A model generated the notes under the pieces. That model worked only from the letters and a program-made list of their open reading frames with translations, was not told the origin of the DNA and made no database searches. The translations under genes were made by a program, and so were the position numbers. Of a DNA stretch of 64,000 bases, positions 1 through 8,890 are shown one piece after another. How positions within the stretch are numbered: the stretch's first letter is position 1; each line of letters starts with the position of its first letter. The stretch is taken from contig JALHMB010000013.1 in assembly GCA_022844275.1 (NCBI GenBank), forward strand, positions 22,167-86,166, given 5' to 3'. This DNA comes from Hyphomicrobiaceae bacterium (GTDB lineage Bacteria; Pseudomonadota; Alphaproteobacteria; Rhizobiales; Hyphomicrobiaceae).

Positions 1-1
1 G

Positions 2-406
2 GTCGAGCAGCGCAAAGAGCGTCAGGCCGAGGAGGAGTCCATACACCAGCGCCTGTCCGACGAGTACAATGACTTTCTCAAGCTTGTCATCGACAACTCC
101 GATCTGCAATTGCTGAGCCGTGCCGCAGCGCCGGCAGGGTTGTCGGAGGAGCAGCAGGAGCGCAAGCAGGCCATGTTCGGCATCCTGGTAGCGCTGTTCG
201 AGCGCGCCTACATCCTCGTCTACGAAGACGACATGGACCGGCAGCGCCGCCGGCTCTGGCAAAGCTGGGAGGACTACATGCATGACTGGTGCAAGCGGCG
301 TGACTTCCGAGAGGCACTGCCTCAACTTCTCGAAGGCGAGGATCCCGATTTCGCGCGCCACATCTTCCGCCTGGCCGGTCTGGGGGCGGAACGAGGCCCC
401 GAGTGA
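2..406 (+). CDS. Coiled-coil, probably membrane-anchored hypothetical protein (5' end outside window)
   Basis: The frame is open from base 2 and begins mid-protein (VEQRKERQAEEE...), so the start lies left of the window. The visible 134 residues are charged and helical: a basic/acidic coiled-coil start, then ALFERAYILVYEDDMDRQRRRLWQSW and a C-terminal half rich in W, Y and D. A close paralogue at 48542-49032 shows what is missing: a short N-terminal hydrophobic segment directly before the QRKER motif, so this protein is probably anchored in the membrane with a cytoplasmic helical domain. No enzymatic motif is visible and I do not recognise a function. It is convergent with the Mrp operon, ending 50 bp from it. 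Confidence is high that it is a gene, low on role. Confidence 0.75.
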   Translation, partial: VEQRKERQAEEESIHQRLSDEYNDFLKLVIDNSDLQLLSRAAAPAGLSEEQQERKQAMFGILVALFERAYILVYEDDMDRQRRRLWQSWEDYMHDWCKRRDFREALPQLLEGEDPDFARHIFRLAGLGAERGPE

Positions 407-456
407 ACGTGCGCAAGACCAGCGGATGAGGCTCGAGGAGTCATCGCGCACGCACG

Positions 457-2157
457 TCAACTGATAGCCAGCAGGATGACGGCCGCCACGAGCAGGACGG
501 CAAGACCCGCACGTCGCGCCAGCACAACCTCGGCCTCGGATAGCACTGCCTCGGCGCGGGATAGCCCCATCCGCAGTGCGAGCCCTGGCCGCGGCGAAAG
601 GAGGTCAGGCTTGGGCAACGCTCGGCGCACAGCCGACGCGAAGTTCGCTCCTCGCCATGCCCGCAGCAGCAGCAGCAACAGATCGCCCGGCGGCAAGGAG
701 AGCCTGTCGACGCTCCACTGCAGTCTCCGGCCGGCGAGCGCAAGGGCCAGCCCGAGCCCGATCGGCCATACGGCATTGGCGAGTTCGCCGAACGAGATGC
801 CGAGATCGACGGGCGCTTGTGCGAAAAACCAGATCGGCCCAGCACAACCAATGACGAGCAGCCACCACCCGGCCCACATCCCCCAATTCGGAGCATGGGC
901 GCCGGGACTGGACGCATGTCGCGCCAGATACAAAGTGCGCAGCATCACCAGGGTGGTCGCAGCGGCGGCAAGAGACAGGGGCAACGCCACACTCTTCCAA
1001 CCTGCCGCGATCACGACGGCCTTCAGCTCCGCTTTGGCGACGGCGCCGCTGGTGAGCGGAGCACCAGCAAGAGCGAGCGCGGGCAGCACCATGCCGCCCG
1101 CGACAGCGCCACGAGCCAGTCTTGACGCCACGCCAAGCATGCTCACTCCAAGAAACAGGAGAGCTTTGGCGAAGGCATGATGGAAGGCATAGAGTGCGGC
1201 GGCGAGCCCGGCTGCAGGAGCAGCTTCCGGGGCCGACAGTGCGACGCCGAGCAGAACGGTGATGAACCCCATCTGGCTGATGCTGGAATAGGCGAGTGCG
1301 GACTTGGGCTCGCGTTGGAGCGCCCCGATCAACGCGCCGCCAAAAACTGCGGTAAGGCCCAGCATGATCATCGTGTGGCCCCAGCCCGGAGCAGCAGTCC
1401 CGAGCGGCAGAAAGCGGAGCCACCCGAGCAATCCAGCTTTGATCATGGCGCCCGATAAGACCGCGCTCGCCGGGGTGGGGGCGGCCGGATGTGCCAACGG
1501 CAACCAGACGTGCAAGGGAACCGCACCGACTTTGATGCCGAGTGCTATAAGCGTCGCCGCGATCGCCCAGTCTCGAGTCGGCGCCGCAGTCGACGATGCG
1601 ATGAAGTCCGAGAAATAAATGCTTCCGGAAAGGTTCATCCAGAGCACGATGGCCACAAACAGCGCCAACTCGCCGGCAATGACCAGCACGATGTAGACGC
1701 GTCCGGCATGGAAGGCATCGGGTGAACGCGTGTGCACCACCAGCCCGTAAGACGCAAAGCTCATCAGCGCGAAGAAAACGTAGAAGCTGACCGCGTCCTG
1801 TGCGAGAACGACGCCGAAATTGCCAGCCATCGCGGTATTGAAGAAGGCAAAGAAGGTCGCGCGGCGCCTGTCTTCGTGCAGGTACGACCAACCATGAATG
1901 CCGGCGGCCAGCCACAACGAGGCCGTGAAAATCAGAAAGATCCGGCCTGTCTCGTCGAGCCCGACGCGCGTGCCGAGCAGCAGCCAAGGCAGATCGACGG
2001 TACCCGTGGGCGCAAACAGGGCGACGAGCAGCGCCGGCAGTGCGGCGAACGCGACGGCGGCGCGGGGCCACGACCCGACCAGCAGGAGTAGCAGCGCGAC
2101 GAGTGGCGCCAATGCAGGGCCGAGCCAAAGGGCTGATCCGAGCAGAAGATCAAGCAT
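457..2157 (-). CDS. MrpD/NuoL-like proton-translocating antiporter subunit (third large subunit of operon)
   Basis: A 566-residue polytopic membrane protein of the proton-conducting transporter family (NuoL/M/N, MrpA/D, HyfB). About 14 hydrophobic segments are visible, with family hallmarks: GIKVGAVPLHVWLP around the broken-helix Lys region, the PAAPTPASAVLSGAMIKAG segment, and SALAYSSISQMGF. It should move H+ (or exchange H+ for Na+) as part of a membrane complex. The ATG at 2157 was chosen over an upstream Met because the upstream gene ends at 2181 and the hydrophobic N-terminus begins MLDLLLGSALW; the ribosome site is weak. The charged C-terminal stretch (about residues 490-560) contains many Arg and Leu residues and may lie outside the membrane. 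It is the last of eight co-directional genes and the third large subunit. Confidence 0.85.
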   Translation of the reverse strand: MLDLLLGSALWLGPALAPLVALLLLLVGSWPRAAVAFAALPALLVALFAPTGTVDLPWLLLGTRVGLDETGRIFLIFTASLWLAAGIHGWSYLHEDRRRATFFAFFNTAMAGNFGVVLAQDAVSFYVFFALMSFASYGLVVHTRSPDAFHAGRVYIVLVIAGELALFVAIVLWMNLSGSIYFSDFIASSTAAPTRDWAIAATLIALGIKVGAVPLHVWLPLAHPAAPTPASAVLSGAMIKAGLLGWLRFLPLGTAAPGWGHTMIMLGLTAVFGGALIGALQREPKSALAYSSISQMGFITVLLGVALSAPEAAPAAGLAAALYAFHHAFAKALLFLGVSMLGVASRLARGAVAGGMVLPALALAGAPLTSGAVAKAELKAVVIAAGWKSVALPLSLAAAATTLVMLRTLYLARHASSPGAHAPNWGMWAGWWLLVIGCAGPIWFFAQAPVDLGISFGELANAVWPIGLGLALALAGRRLQWSVDRLSLPPGDLLLLLLRAWRGANFASAVRRALPKPDLLSPRPGLALRMGLSRAEAVLSEAEVVLARRAGLAVLLVAAVILLAIS

Positions 2158-2180
2158 CGGCGGGGGCTCGTGCGTGGTGC

Positions 2181-3677
2181 TCAACGGGCATAGCCGAACT
2201 CCCGCTGCGAGATCAGCTTGGCCCATTCAAGTGGACTGACTGGCGTGTCGGCGAAGAGACCGACACCCAATGCGAACGCAGCGGAGAACAGAACCGGCAC
2301 CAGCAATGTAGCCTTGGCGTCGAAACCCGTGCCGTGCTCATGCGGCCAAGGGGCGGTCTGGGGCTGGAACCAGGCGCTGTAGAGAATGGGCAGGAAGTAA
2401 CAGGCGTTGAGCAGGCTCGAGGCAGCCAGAATAACGATGACCCACCACTGGCCGGCCTCGGCGGCGCCGGTGCCGAGATAGATTTTCGTGACAAAGCCGG
2501 CAGTGGGTGGCACGCCGATCATGCCGAGCGCACCGATCGTGAAGGCGGCCATGGTCAACGGCATGCGTCGGCCGACGCCATTCATCTCGTGCACATGATG
2601 CACACCGAGCGTCTCGGCGAGGTTGCCGGCGGACAGAAACAGGGTGATTTTCATCAGGCCCTGGTTGACCAGGTGCACGAGCGCGCCGATGGTCGACAGG
2701 GGCCCAAGCACGGCGACGCCAAGAACTATATAGGAGACCTGGCTCACGGTCGAGTACGCCAGACGCTTCTTCAGTTCGTCTTGCGCGAGCGCGCGCAAGG
2801 ACCCGTAGAGAATGGTAAAGGCAGACAGCACGGCGAGCGGCCCAAGGACACCCAGCGCTTCGGCGAACTCGACGCCGAACACGTCGTAAACGACGCGTAT
2901 GATGGCGAACGCCCCCGCCTTGACCACCGCAACGGCATGCAAGAGTGCCGACACCGGCGCAGGCGCTACCATGGCCGCCGGCAGCCAACCGTGCAAAGGA
3001 AACAGGGCAGCCTTGACGCCGAAGCCGGCGATGAGAGCACCAAACAACAAGGTGAGCGATAAGCGTTGGTCGGTGCCCAACTCGCGCAGATAGCCGCCAG
3101 CGACGAAATCGTGCGGACCGGCAAGCGCATGACTCCACGCCACGGCGAACAGCAACACGGCCCCGCCCGCCAACGTGTAGCGAAGGTAGACCCGCCCCGC
3201 TGCAAGGGCCTCGCGTGTCCCGCGATGAATGACCAGTGGGTAGGTGACGAGCGTCAGGATCTCATAGAAGACGAACAGCGTGAACAGATTGCCCGCCAGG
3301 GCGATGCCGGTGGTGGCGACGATGCACAGGCTGAAAAAGCCGAAGAAGCGACTGCGATGCGGGGCGTTCTCGAGATAGCCGACGGCGTAGATCGTGGTCA
3401 GCGCCCAAAGCCCGGCCGACAGCGTGAGGAAGAGAAGGGCTAGGGCATCGGTGATCAATACGATGTCGAGACCCGGCACGATGGCGACGCGCACGCTGTA
3501 GTCATAGCCGTTGGCTACGCCCCGCAACATCACTGCGACCAGCACCAGTTTGACGAACGCGCCGGACAGGTTGAGCGCGGTCCGCAGCGCAACTCGCCAG
3601 TCGGCGAGCAAGAAGATGACGATGCCGGTGAGCAACGGAGTGCCGACCGCGGCGAGGGGGATCCAAGCGCCCGTCAT
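2181..3677 (-). CDS. MrpD-like Na+/H+ antiporter subunit (second large subunit)
   Basis: A 498-residue polytopic membrane protein of the MrpD/NuoN type. Family signatures include GFGVKAALFPLHGWLPAAM, VSALLHAVAVVKAGAFAI and DELKKRLAYSTVSQVSYI. Its likely role is one proton-translocating channel in an Mrp-type cation/proton antiporter in the inner membrane. The start is ATG 3677, whose A is the last base of the upstream stop (TGATG), a classic sign of translational coupling; longer in-frame starts would lie inside the upstream gene. It is about the usual length of MrpD (about 490-500). The divergence among the three large subunits of this operon suggests they are not recent duplicates. Confidence 0.9.
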   Translation of the reverse strand: MTGAWIPLAAVGTPLLTGIVIFLLADWRVALRTALNLSGAFVKLVLVAVMLRGVANGYDYSVRVAIVPGLDIVLITDALALLFLTLSAGLWALTTIYAVGYLENAPHRSRFFGFFSLCIVATTGIALAGNLFTLFVFYEILTLVTYPLVIHRGTREALAAGRVYLRYTLAGGAVLLFAVAWSHALAGPHDFVAGGYLRELGTDQRLSLTLLFGALIAGFGVKAALFPLHGWLPAAMVAPAPVSALLHAVAVVKAGAFAIIRVVYDVFGVEFAEALGVLGPLAVLSAFTILYGSLRALAQDELKKRLAYSTVSQVSYIVLGVAVLGPLSTIGALVHLVNQGLMKITLFLSAGNLAETLGVHHVHEMNGVGRRMPLTMAAFTIGALGMIGVPPTAGFVTKIYLGTGAAEAGQWWVIVILAASSLLNACYFLPILYSAWFQPQTAPWPHEHGTGFDAKATLLVPVLFSAAFALGVGLFADTPVSPLEWAKLISQREFGYAR

Positions 3678-5131
3678 CACCCAGCCCCAGCGTTCAAGAG
3701 CTCGCTCAACGGCCTGGCAGCGAAGTTCAACCCGACGGCGATAAAGGCCAGAACGAGGCTGGTCGCCTCCATGCCCCATGGCGCACGTCCGAAACCTGCA
3801 ATCGGCGGCTCGAGAAATGCAAACGCGAGGGCGCGCAAGAGGTAGACGGCGCTGAGCAGCCCACCCAGGACGATGATGGCCGCCCACCACCAGGCTCCGG
3901 CCGCGAATGCCGCGGAGATGAGCAGCCACTTGCCGGCGAAGCCGCCAGACGGTGGCAGGCCGATGAGGCTGATGCCGGACAATGCGAAGGCGACCGCGGT
4001 CAACGGCATTCGTGTGCCGATGCCGTTGATGGAGCGGATTCGATCATGGCCATAGACCGCAAGCACGGAGCCGGCACACATGAACAGGGCGGCCTTTGCC
4101 GCGGCGTGCGAAGCTGCCAGAAGCAGCGCACCAGGCAGCGCCTCTGGTACAGATGCAACCGGGAACAGCATGAACAGGTAGCCGACCTGGGCGACGGTCG
4201 AATAGGCGACCATCATCTTGAGGCGCTCCTGCATGAGCGCCTGTACGCCGCCCCAGAATACCGCGGCGGCGCCAAGCACACCGAGCAACGTGGCCAAATG
4301 CGCCCACGCCAGCCCCGGCAGGACATGCAGCCACAGCCGTACTACCAGATAGAAGCCCGTCTTGATAACGAGCGCCGAGAGCGCCGCCGAAACCGGCACA
4401 GGCGCGTGACCGTGGGCCGGTGGCAGCCAAAAATGCAACGGAAACAACGCGGATTTGGCCAACAGCCCTGCCGTCATCAGTGCCGCGGCAGCGAAGGTGG
4501 ACGGGTTGGCGTCGATACGGTCGCGCAGCTGCTGCAGATCGAGCGTGGCGTATCCGGCATAGAGGAGTTCGACGCCGACGATGTAGAGGAGGGAGCCGGC
4601 GAGAGCGAGCAGCAGATAGCGAAGGGCGGCGCTGATCGCGCTGCCGCCAGCCAGCGCGATCAAGCCGATCCCGGAGAGGCCGATCAACTCCTGGGTGACA
4701 TAGATGTTGAACAAGTCTGCCGACAGATAGAGGGCGTTCATTCCCCCCCAAAGCATCAGCCACAAGGGCCAATACAGCCACGCGCGGTCGTGTTTGTCGC
4801 TCGGCAGGTCCGCGTGGGTTGGCTTGGGGGCGAAATAGCCGGCAGCGCATACGCTGATGCAGGCTCCTACCACGCCTGTGATCGCAACCATCACCGCCGC
4901 CAAGCCGTCGACGTAGAGGTCGATGCCGAGTGGCCTACCCCAGCCACCGACGGCATAGCGAAGCACGCCACTTCTCGACACGGCGAAGGCAAGCGCAATG
5001 GATGCTGCCGCGGTGGCGAAAGCCGTTACCACACCGACGAGAGCCGCAGCGCGCCGGCCGGAAATCAGTGCAATAACCGCCCCCGCCAGGGGAGCTGCCA
5101 GCAGCGCCTCCATCCACGCTGCTGTTGTCAT
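3677..5131 (-). CDS. mrpD: MrpD-like Na+/H+ antiporter subunit (first large subunit)
   Basis: A 484-residue membrane protein with about 14 hydrophobic helices and the family motifs AKSALFPLHFWLPPAHGHAP, SALVIKTGFYLVVRL and RLKMMVAYSTVAQVGYLF. These place it with MrpD/MnhD, the subunit thought to form one of the ion pathways of Mrp antiporters. It follows the MrpC subunit with a TGATG overlap (stop 5128-5130, start 5131) and in turn overlaps the next large subunit by the same arrangement, so the three large subunits are almost certainly co-translated. I use mrpD for this copy because it directly follows mrpC, as in canonical operons. The assignment of which of the three is the true orthologue is inferred from position only. 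Confidence 0.88.
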   Translation of the reverse strand: MTTAAWMEALLAAPLAGAVIALISGRRAAALVGVVTAFATAAASIALAFAVSRSGVLRYAVGGWGRPLGIDLYVDGLAAVMVAITGVVGACISVCAAGYFAPKPTHADLPSDKHDRAWLYWPLWLMLWGGMNALYLSADLFNIYVTQELIGLSGIGLIALAGGSAISAALRYLLLALAGSLLYIVGVELLYAGYATLDLQQLRDRIDANPSTFAAAALMTAGLLAKSALFPLHFWLPPAHGHAPVPVSAALSALVIKTGFYLVVRLWLHVLPGLAWAHLATLLGVLGAAAVFWGGVQALMQERLKMMVAYSTVAQVGYLFMLFPVASVPEALPGALLLAASHAAAKAALFMCAGSVLAVYGHDRIRSINGIGTRMPLTAVAFALSGISLIGLPPSGGFAGKWLLISAAFAAGAWWWAAIIVLGGLLSAVYLLRALAFAFLEPPIAGFGRAPWGMEATSLVLAFIAVGLNFAARPLSELLNAGAG

Positions 5132-5433
5132 CCGAATTCACGGTCCTCTGGCAGACGGGCGCTCCCCTCGTCCGCGAACATGCGGCGAAGAAGGGCCAAG
5201 GCCAATGCCGTAACGCAGACCCCGACGACGATGCCGGTCATCACCAGGGCATGCGGGATCGGATCAGGGGGATCGGGACGGGCGGCAAGAGCAACCAGCA
5301 TCATGAAGACGCCGCTGCCGACGATGTTCAACGCAAGGATGCGCCGCAGCACATGGCGCGCTGTAAGGAAGCCGAACAGCGCGATGCACAGCATGGCCAC
5401 CCCGGCGGATGCGTAGACGATGGGGGTCGTCAT
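5128..5433 (-). CDS. mrpC: MrpC/NuoK-like antiporter subunit
   Basis: A 101-residue protein with three hydrophobic helices, the size and layout of MrpC/MnhC, which is homologous to NuoK of complex I. The characteristic C-terminal helix PHALVMTGIVVGVCVTALALALL matches the LPQALVLTAIV-type segment of this family (also seen as a relic at about 54220). It overlaps the preceding MrpB-type gene by 4 bp and the following mrpD by TGATG. It is a membrane component of the antiporter complex. Confidence 0.9.
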   Translation of the reverse strand: MTTPIVYASAGVAMLCIALFGFLTARHVLRRILALNIVGSGVFMMLVALAARPDPPDPIPHALVMTGIVVGVCVTALALALLRRMFADEGSARLPEDREFG

Positions 5434-6365
5434 GGCGCATCCCTCCCGGCGCCCTCGCGCACGTTACCGACGAACAAGGCGAGCAATATGAGCGCGATTG
5501 AGATGGTGGCTGCCGCCTCGACGACCAGGATCAGCGTTCCGGCATGGCGGCTCGGAAATTCGAGGAACCTGCCGCCGCCGACGACGAGCATCACTCCAAT
5601 GGCGAGGAAGACGGCGAAGCCGAAGCCGATCACCAAGCGGATGATGACGTGATTGCCAAGGTAGAACGGGCGCGCAAGGTGCAGAAGAATTCCGCCCGCC
5701 GCGAGGACGGCGGCCCCCTGGAACGCCCCACCCGGGGCGTGCCCACCGGCCCAGAGCAGGTATCCGGCAACGACGACCATGAGTGGCAGGAGGATTCTCA
5801 CCAAGAGATCGAGAATCGGCCCGGCGGGCTCGGCAGATGGTTTCGGCTCGGCATCGAGCGTCCAGACGCCGAGCACGGCAAGCATCAGCACGGCGATCTC
5901 GAGCAGCGTATCGTGGCTGCGGAAATTGAGCAGCGAAGCCGTGACAGGATTTGTGACGCCACTGTGCGGCATAGCCGCCATGGCCTCGGCGGACAGTCCG
6001 CGCCATCCGGCGGGTAGACTGAGGACCGACCAGAGCAGAATTGCACCGAGGCAAGCCACGAGAAGCCCGCCGCTCAGGCGCGCCAGGTTCAGCCTCAGAG
6101 GTCGTGCCTCGTCAACGGCACCGTGCGCGCCCAGCCGGCGAAGCGCATCAAGCACCAGGGCGCCTGTGACGCCGGAGCCGATGGCAGCTTCTGCGAGGGC
6201 AACGTCCGGAGCCCTGAGGCGTACCCAGGCGAGGGACAGCAGCAGACCGAAGACGATGAACAGGATGGTCGCTTTGAATAGGTCGCTGAGCGTCAGCAAT
6301 CTCCAGACGAGAAAGACGAGCAAGACGGCAAGCAATATGTCCAGGGCGGCGGCGTCAGCTGTCAT
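5430..6365 (-). CDS. mrpB: MrpB-type subunit fused to DUF4040 (MbhD-like) domain
   Basis: A 311-residue membrane protein. The first ~85 residues (LTLSDLFKATILFIVFGLLLSLAW..RAPDVALAEAAIGSG) are a DUF4040/MbhD-type domain, a piece that in canonical Mrp systems sits at the C-terminus of MrpA. The C-terminal ~150 residues (from about GPILDLLVRILLPLMVVVAGYLLWAGGHAPGGAFQGGA, note GGHAPGGAFQG) are MrpB/MnhB. The operon therefore keeps the MrpA tail domain while lacking the MrpA body, as in group-2 Mrp and membrane-bound hydrogenase modules. The ATG at 6365 was chosen because it overlaps the upstream mrpG end by 11 bp; longer starts would run deep into mrpG. Confidence 0.85.
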   Translation of the reverse strand: MTADAAALDILLAVLLVFLVWRLLTLSDLFKATILFIVFGLLLSLAWVRLRAPDVALAEAAIGSGVTGALVLDALRRLGAHGAVDEARPLRLNLARLSGGLLVACLGAILLWSVLSLPAGWRGLSAEAMAAMPHSGVTNPVTASLLNFRSHDTLLEIAVLMLAVLGVWTLDAEPKPSAEPAGPILDLLVRILLPLMVVVAGYLLWAGGHAPGGAFQGAAVLAAGGILLHLARPFYLGNHVIIRLVIGFGFAVFLAIGVMLVVGGGRFLEFPSRHAGTLILVVEAAATISIALILLALFVGNVREGAGRDAP

Positions 6366-6657
6366 GTCCAGTCTCTCTGCGTGCCTGAAGCGTCGCGTGA
6401 GCCACCAGATAACAGGCACAGGAACTTGTGAGAAGTGCCAAAGCCCACACCAGCAATAGTCTGACGACCTCCATTGGACCACTGGTTTGCAGTGAAAGCC
6501 CGAGAACAATCAGGCCCAATCCGACGTTGTCGGCCTTGGTCAAGGCGTGCAGACGGGTCATGACATCGGGAAGCCGCAAGAGACCAATGCTGCCGGCGAT
6601 GAAAAAAAGCGTGCCGGCGCCGACGAGAGCCATCGATAGCCAATCAAGCACCGCCAT
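6355..6657 (-). CDS. mrpG: MrpG antiporter subunit
   Basis: A 100-residue membrane protein of the MrpG/PhaG family. It has the diagnostic segment GSIGLLRLPDVMTRLHALTKADNVG after the first helix, close to the family consensus G-LRLPD-xxRLHA-TKAxTLG. Start ATG 6657 overlaps the end of mrpF by 14 bp. It has three predicted transmembrane helices and is a non-channel subunit needed for assembly of Mrp complexes. The paralogue in the decayed operon at 54930-55247 has the same motif. Confidence 0.9.
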   Translation of the reverse strand: MAVLDWLSMALVGAGTLFFIAGSIGLLRLPDVMTRLHALTKADNVGLGLIVLGLSLQTSGPMEVVRLLLVWALALLTSSCACYLVAHATLQARRETGHDS

Positions 6658-6919
6658 TGTGCCCTCCGACCGGCTTGAGGCGGCGAACGAAGGCAACGCT
6701 CACGACGGAGGCCAGAAGCGCGACGACGAGGGCCACGTCGGCCAGATGCGACCTGGCGGTCGCATGCGACAGAAGGAGCAGCACGGCCACCGCACCGGTG
6801 CCCAGCAGCTGCGCCGCAAGCATCGCATCGGCGCGCGTTGGTCCGAGCAAAACGCGGCACAGACCGAGGGCGACCGACGCCAGCACGGTGGCTGCCATGA
6901 ACATCATGAACCCTGTCAT
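6644..6919 (-). CDS. mrpF: MrpF antiporter subunit
   Basis: A 91-residue membrane protein with three hydrophobic helices. The motif LCRVLLGPTRADAMLAAQLLGT after helix 1 corresponds to the RLLKGPSxxDRVLALD motif of MrpF/MnhF. The GTRADA variant is somewhat diverged. Start overlaps the mrpE stop by 4 bp (TCATG on the plus strand), again indicating coupling. It is a small integral subunit of the antiporter. Confidence 0.88.
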   Translation of the reverse strand: MTGFMMFMAATVLASVALGLCRVLLGPTRADAMLAAQLLGTGAVAVLLLLSHATARSHLADVALVVALLASVVSVAFVRRLKPVGGHNGGA

Positions 6920-7437
6920 GGGCTCCTCGGATCTGCGCGCGCGGCATCGAGTCGGAAGAGATCGGCGATGATCTTCTCGAGGCGCACCAAGTCTTGTGGT
7001 ACCTGCTCGCCTGCATCGAGAGCGTGGACAATGATGCGATCATCCTCGATACTCGCGACCAACGTTCCCGGCAAGAGACTGACGCACAGCACGAAAAAGG
7101 CTCGCGCTTGGGTCTCTCCGAGCAAGGACGTCTCATAGTCGATGAGGGCTGGGGCAATGGGCACGCGCGGGCGCAGCACACGAGCGGCCACATCTACCCC
7201 GCCCTTGAGCGATTCGGCGAGAAAGACTGCCGCGAACCGCACCACGCCGCGTGCGCTCAGTCGCCAGCGCGGACCGCGGCACGCGAGCCCAACTGCCGTG
7301 GCGGCGAGAACCGTTGGCACTCCCACAACCCACGATGCAGGGTCAGCTCGGGTGAGCGCGTACCACAGGAACGCATATCCGAAGAGCGACGCGGCAAGCC
7401 GACGCGCACTCAGGTCGACAAAGATCGATGCAATCAT
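6916..7437 (-). CDS. mrpE: MrpE antiporter subunit (first gene of the Mrp-type operon)
   Basis: A 173-residue protein of the MrpE/MnhE family. It has two or three N-terminal hydrophobic helices, then AVFLAESLKGGVDVAARVLRP and the soluble C-terminal part with SLLPGTLVASIEDDRIIVHALD, which matches the family consensus S-LTPGT-xx-xx-LxVHxLD. It is the first gene of eight overlapping genes (E, F, G, B, C and three D-type) and the promoter should lie in the 184 bp between 7438 and 7621, where I found no FNR-like box. The function is assembly and stability of the Mrp antiporter, which exports Na+ (or other cations) against H+. Confidence 0.9.
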   Translation of the reverse strand: MIASIFVDLSARRLAASLFGYAFLWYALTRADPASWVVGVPTVLAATAVGLACRGPRWRLSARGVVRFAAVFLAESLKGGVDVAARVLRPRVPIAPALIDYETSLLGETQARAFFVLCVSLLPGTLVASIEDDRIIVHALDAGEQVPQDLVRLEKIIADLFRLDAARADPRSP

Positions 7438-7621
7438 TGGACCCTCATCGCGCGATCACACAATGCAGTCTACGCCAAAGGCGGCATGGGAGCACGCGGA
7501 TAGTGCCAAACGTTGGACATGAGCTGCCGGGCGGGCGCTCGCGCCGCAACCGCTGTCACAAGGACAGTCCCCTGCGCGAGGTAACCGGGGACCAGCACCC
7601 GATCTCGTCCAACCTCACCAA

Positions 7622-8056
7622 CTAGCGGTGGACAAGAACGGGAATGGTGCAATGTGTCAGGACTTTCGTGGTCTCGCTGCCGAGCACAAGGGCCTTGATG
7701 CCGCGCCGTCCATGGGACGCCATCAAGATGAGATCGCAGCCCCCGGCCTTCGCCGCTTCGATGATCGCTTCATAGGGATGGTCGTTGAACACCTGTTCGG
7801 TATTGATCGGGGCTCCTGCCCTGGTCGCGATCCTGACGGCAAATTGCAGGTACTTGTGCGCGCATTCGTTGGCGCGCTCCTCGTAGAACTGGCGCGGCCT
7901 CTCCAGGCTCACGGGCCTGCCGCCTGTGCTCCACGGCTCCATCACGGTGAGTGCCGTGATCTCGGCGCCGAGCACCTTGGCGAGGGCTACGCCATTAGTT
8001 ATCGCCTTCTCGGAGAGCTCCGAGCCGTCGGTCGGAATGAGAATATGTTTGTACAT
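7622..8056 (-). CDS. Single-domain universal stress protein (UspA family)
   Basis: A 144-residue UspA-fold protein. The N-terminal strand and loop MYKHILIPTDGSELS carries the conserved Asp of the ATP-binding fold, and the C-terminus has the nucleotide-binding motif G-x2-G-x9-G-(S/T) as SHGRRGIKALVLGSETT. It probably binds ATP and is cytoplasmic. It is the only single-domain UspA in the window; the others are tandem two-domain proteins. It lies between the Mrp operon and the SPFH/NfeD pair, all on the minus strand, with a 41 bp gap to the SPFH stop. A good ribosome site (GGAGG) precedes the ATG. Confidence 0.93.
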   Translation of the reverse strand: MYKHILIPTDGSELSEKAITNGVALAKVLGAEITALTVMEPWSTGGRPVSLERPRQFYEERANECAHKYLQFAVRIATRAGAPINTEQVFNDHPYEAIIEAAKAGGCDLILMASHGRRGIKALVLGSETTKVLTHCTIPVLVHR

Positions 8057-8096
8057 GTAGCCCTCCTGGCCGAGCCTCGGGATTTCGCATGCGCCC

Positions 8097-8879
8097 TCAG
8101 GTCAACGCTTTGCTCGGCTGCGACGGTCGCAGCGCCATGAGCTCCGCGGGTAGCGGGAACACGATCGTCGAGCTCCTCTCGCCGGCGATATTGAGCAGCG
8201 TGCCGAGGTAGCGCAGCTGCATGGCCTCGGGTTGCTTGGCCAGGACCTGAGCGGCCTGCAACAGCTTCTCGGAAGCCTGCAGCTCCCCTTCGGCGTCGAT
8301 GATTTTGGCCCGTCTCAACCGCTCGGCCTCGGCCTGCTTGGCGATGGCGCGCACCATGTTCTCGTTCAAGTCGATGTGCTTCAATTCGACATTGGAGACT
8401 TTGATGCCCCAGGCATCCGTTTGCTGGTCGAGGATGCGCTGCACGTTGGCGTTGATCTTTTCGCGTTCGGCGAGCATCTGATCGAGCTCGTGCTGACCGA
8501 CCACCGATCGCAACGTCGTCTGCGACAGCTCGCTGGTTGCCTGATTGTAGTCTTCGACCTGAATGATCGATTTCTCCGGGTCCATCACGCGATAGTAGAT
8601 GACAGCATTGACCCTGACCGAGACGTTGTCGCGCGAGATGACGTCCTGCGGCGGTACGTCGAGGACGCGCGTTCTCAGATCCACGCGAACCAACTGCTGG
8701 ATAAGCGGGATGACAATCACCAGGCCGGGGCCCTTCACCTTCCAGAAGCGGCCAAGCATGAAGACCACACCCCGCTCATACTCGCGCAGGATGCGAAACG
8801 CGTTCATGAGCAGCGCGATAAGGATAAGCAGCGGCAGCAAGCCGATGAACTGCATAGGAAATTGTGTCCAGTCTGGCAT
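8097..8879 (-). CDS. SPFH/band-7 (stomatin-like, slipin) membrane protein
   Basis: A 260-residue protein with one N-terminal membrane helix ([20 protein letters not shown]), followed by the SPFH core beginning [21 protein letters not shown] and the typical [22 protein letters not shown] helical C-terminal region contains [17 protein letters not shown]. This is the prokaryotic stomatin of the operon type that pairs with a long NfeD protease. The ATG at 8879 is preceded by AAGGAG and lies 11 bp after the NfeD stop, so the two are co-transcribed. It likely organises membrane microdomains and is a known substrate or partner of the NfeD serine protease in Pyrococcus (PH1511/PH1510). Confidence 0.93.
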   Translation of the reverse strand: MPDWTQFPMQFIGLLPLLILIALLMNAFRILREYERGVVFMLGRFWKVKGPGLVIVIPLIQQLVRVDLRTRVLDVPPQDVISRDNVSVRVNAVIYYRVMDPEKSIIQVEDYNQATSELSQTTLRSVVGQHELDQMLAEREKINANVQRILDQQTDAWGIKVSNVELKHIDLNENMVRAIAKQAEAERLRRAKIIDAEGELQASEKLLQAAQVLAKQPEAMQLRYLGTLLNIAGERSSTIVFPLPAELMALRPSQPSKALT

Positions 8880-8890
8880 TGCGGCACTCC

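Noticed and set aside
457..7437. DAB-type inorganic-carbon transporter (DabB is MrpD/NuoL-like and the window has carbonic anhydrases)
   Set aside because: No DabA-like protein is encoded near the large subunits, and the E-F-G-B-C genes clearly define an Mrp-type operon.
7438..7621. Possible FNR-type site in front of the Mrp operon
   Set aside because: No TTGAT-N4-ATCAA-like palindrome found; CGCGCGATCAC near 7450 does not fit.
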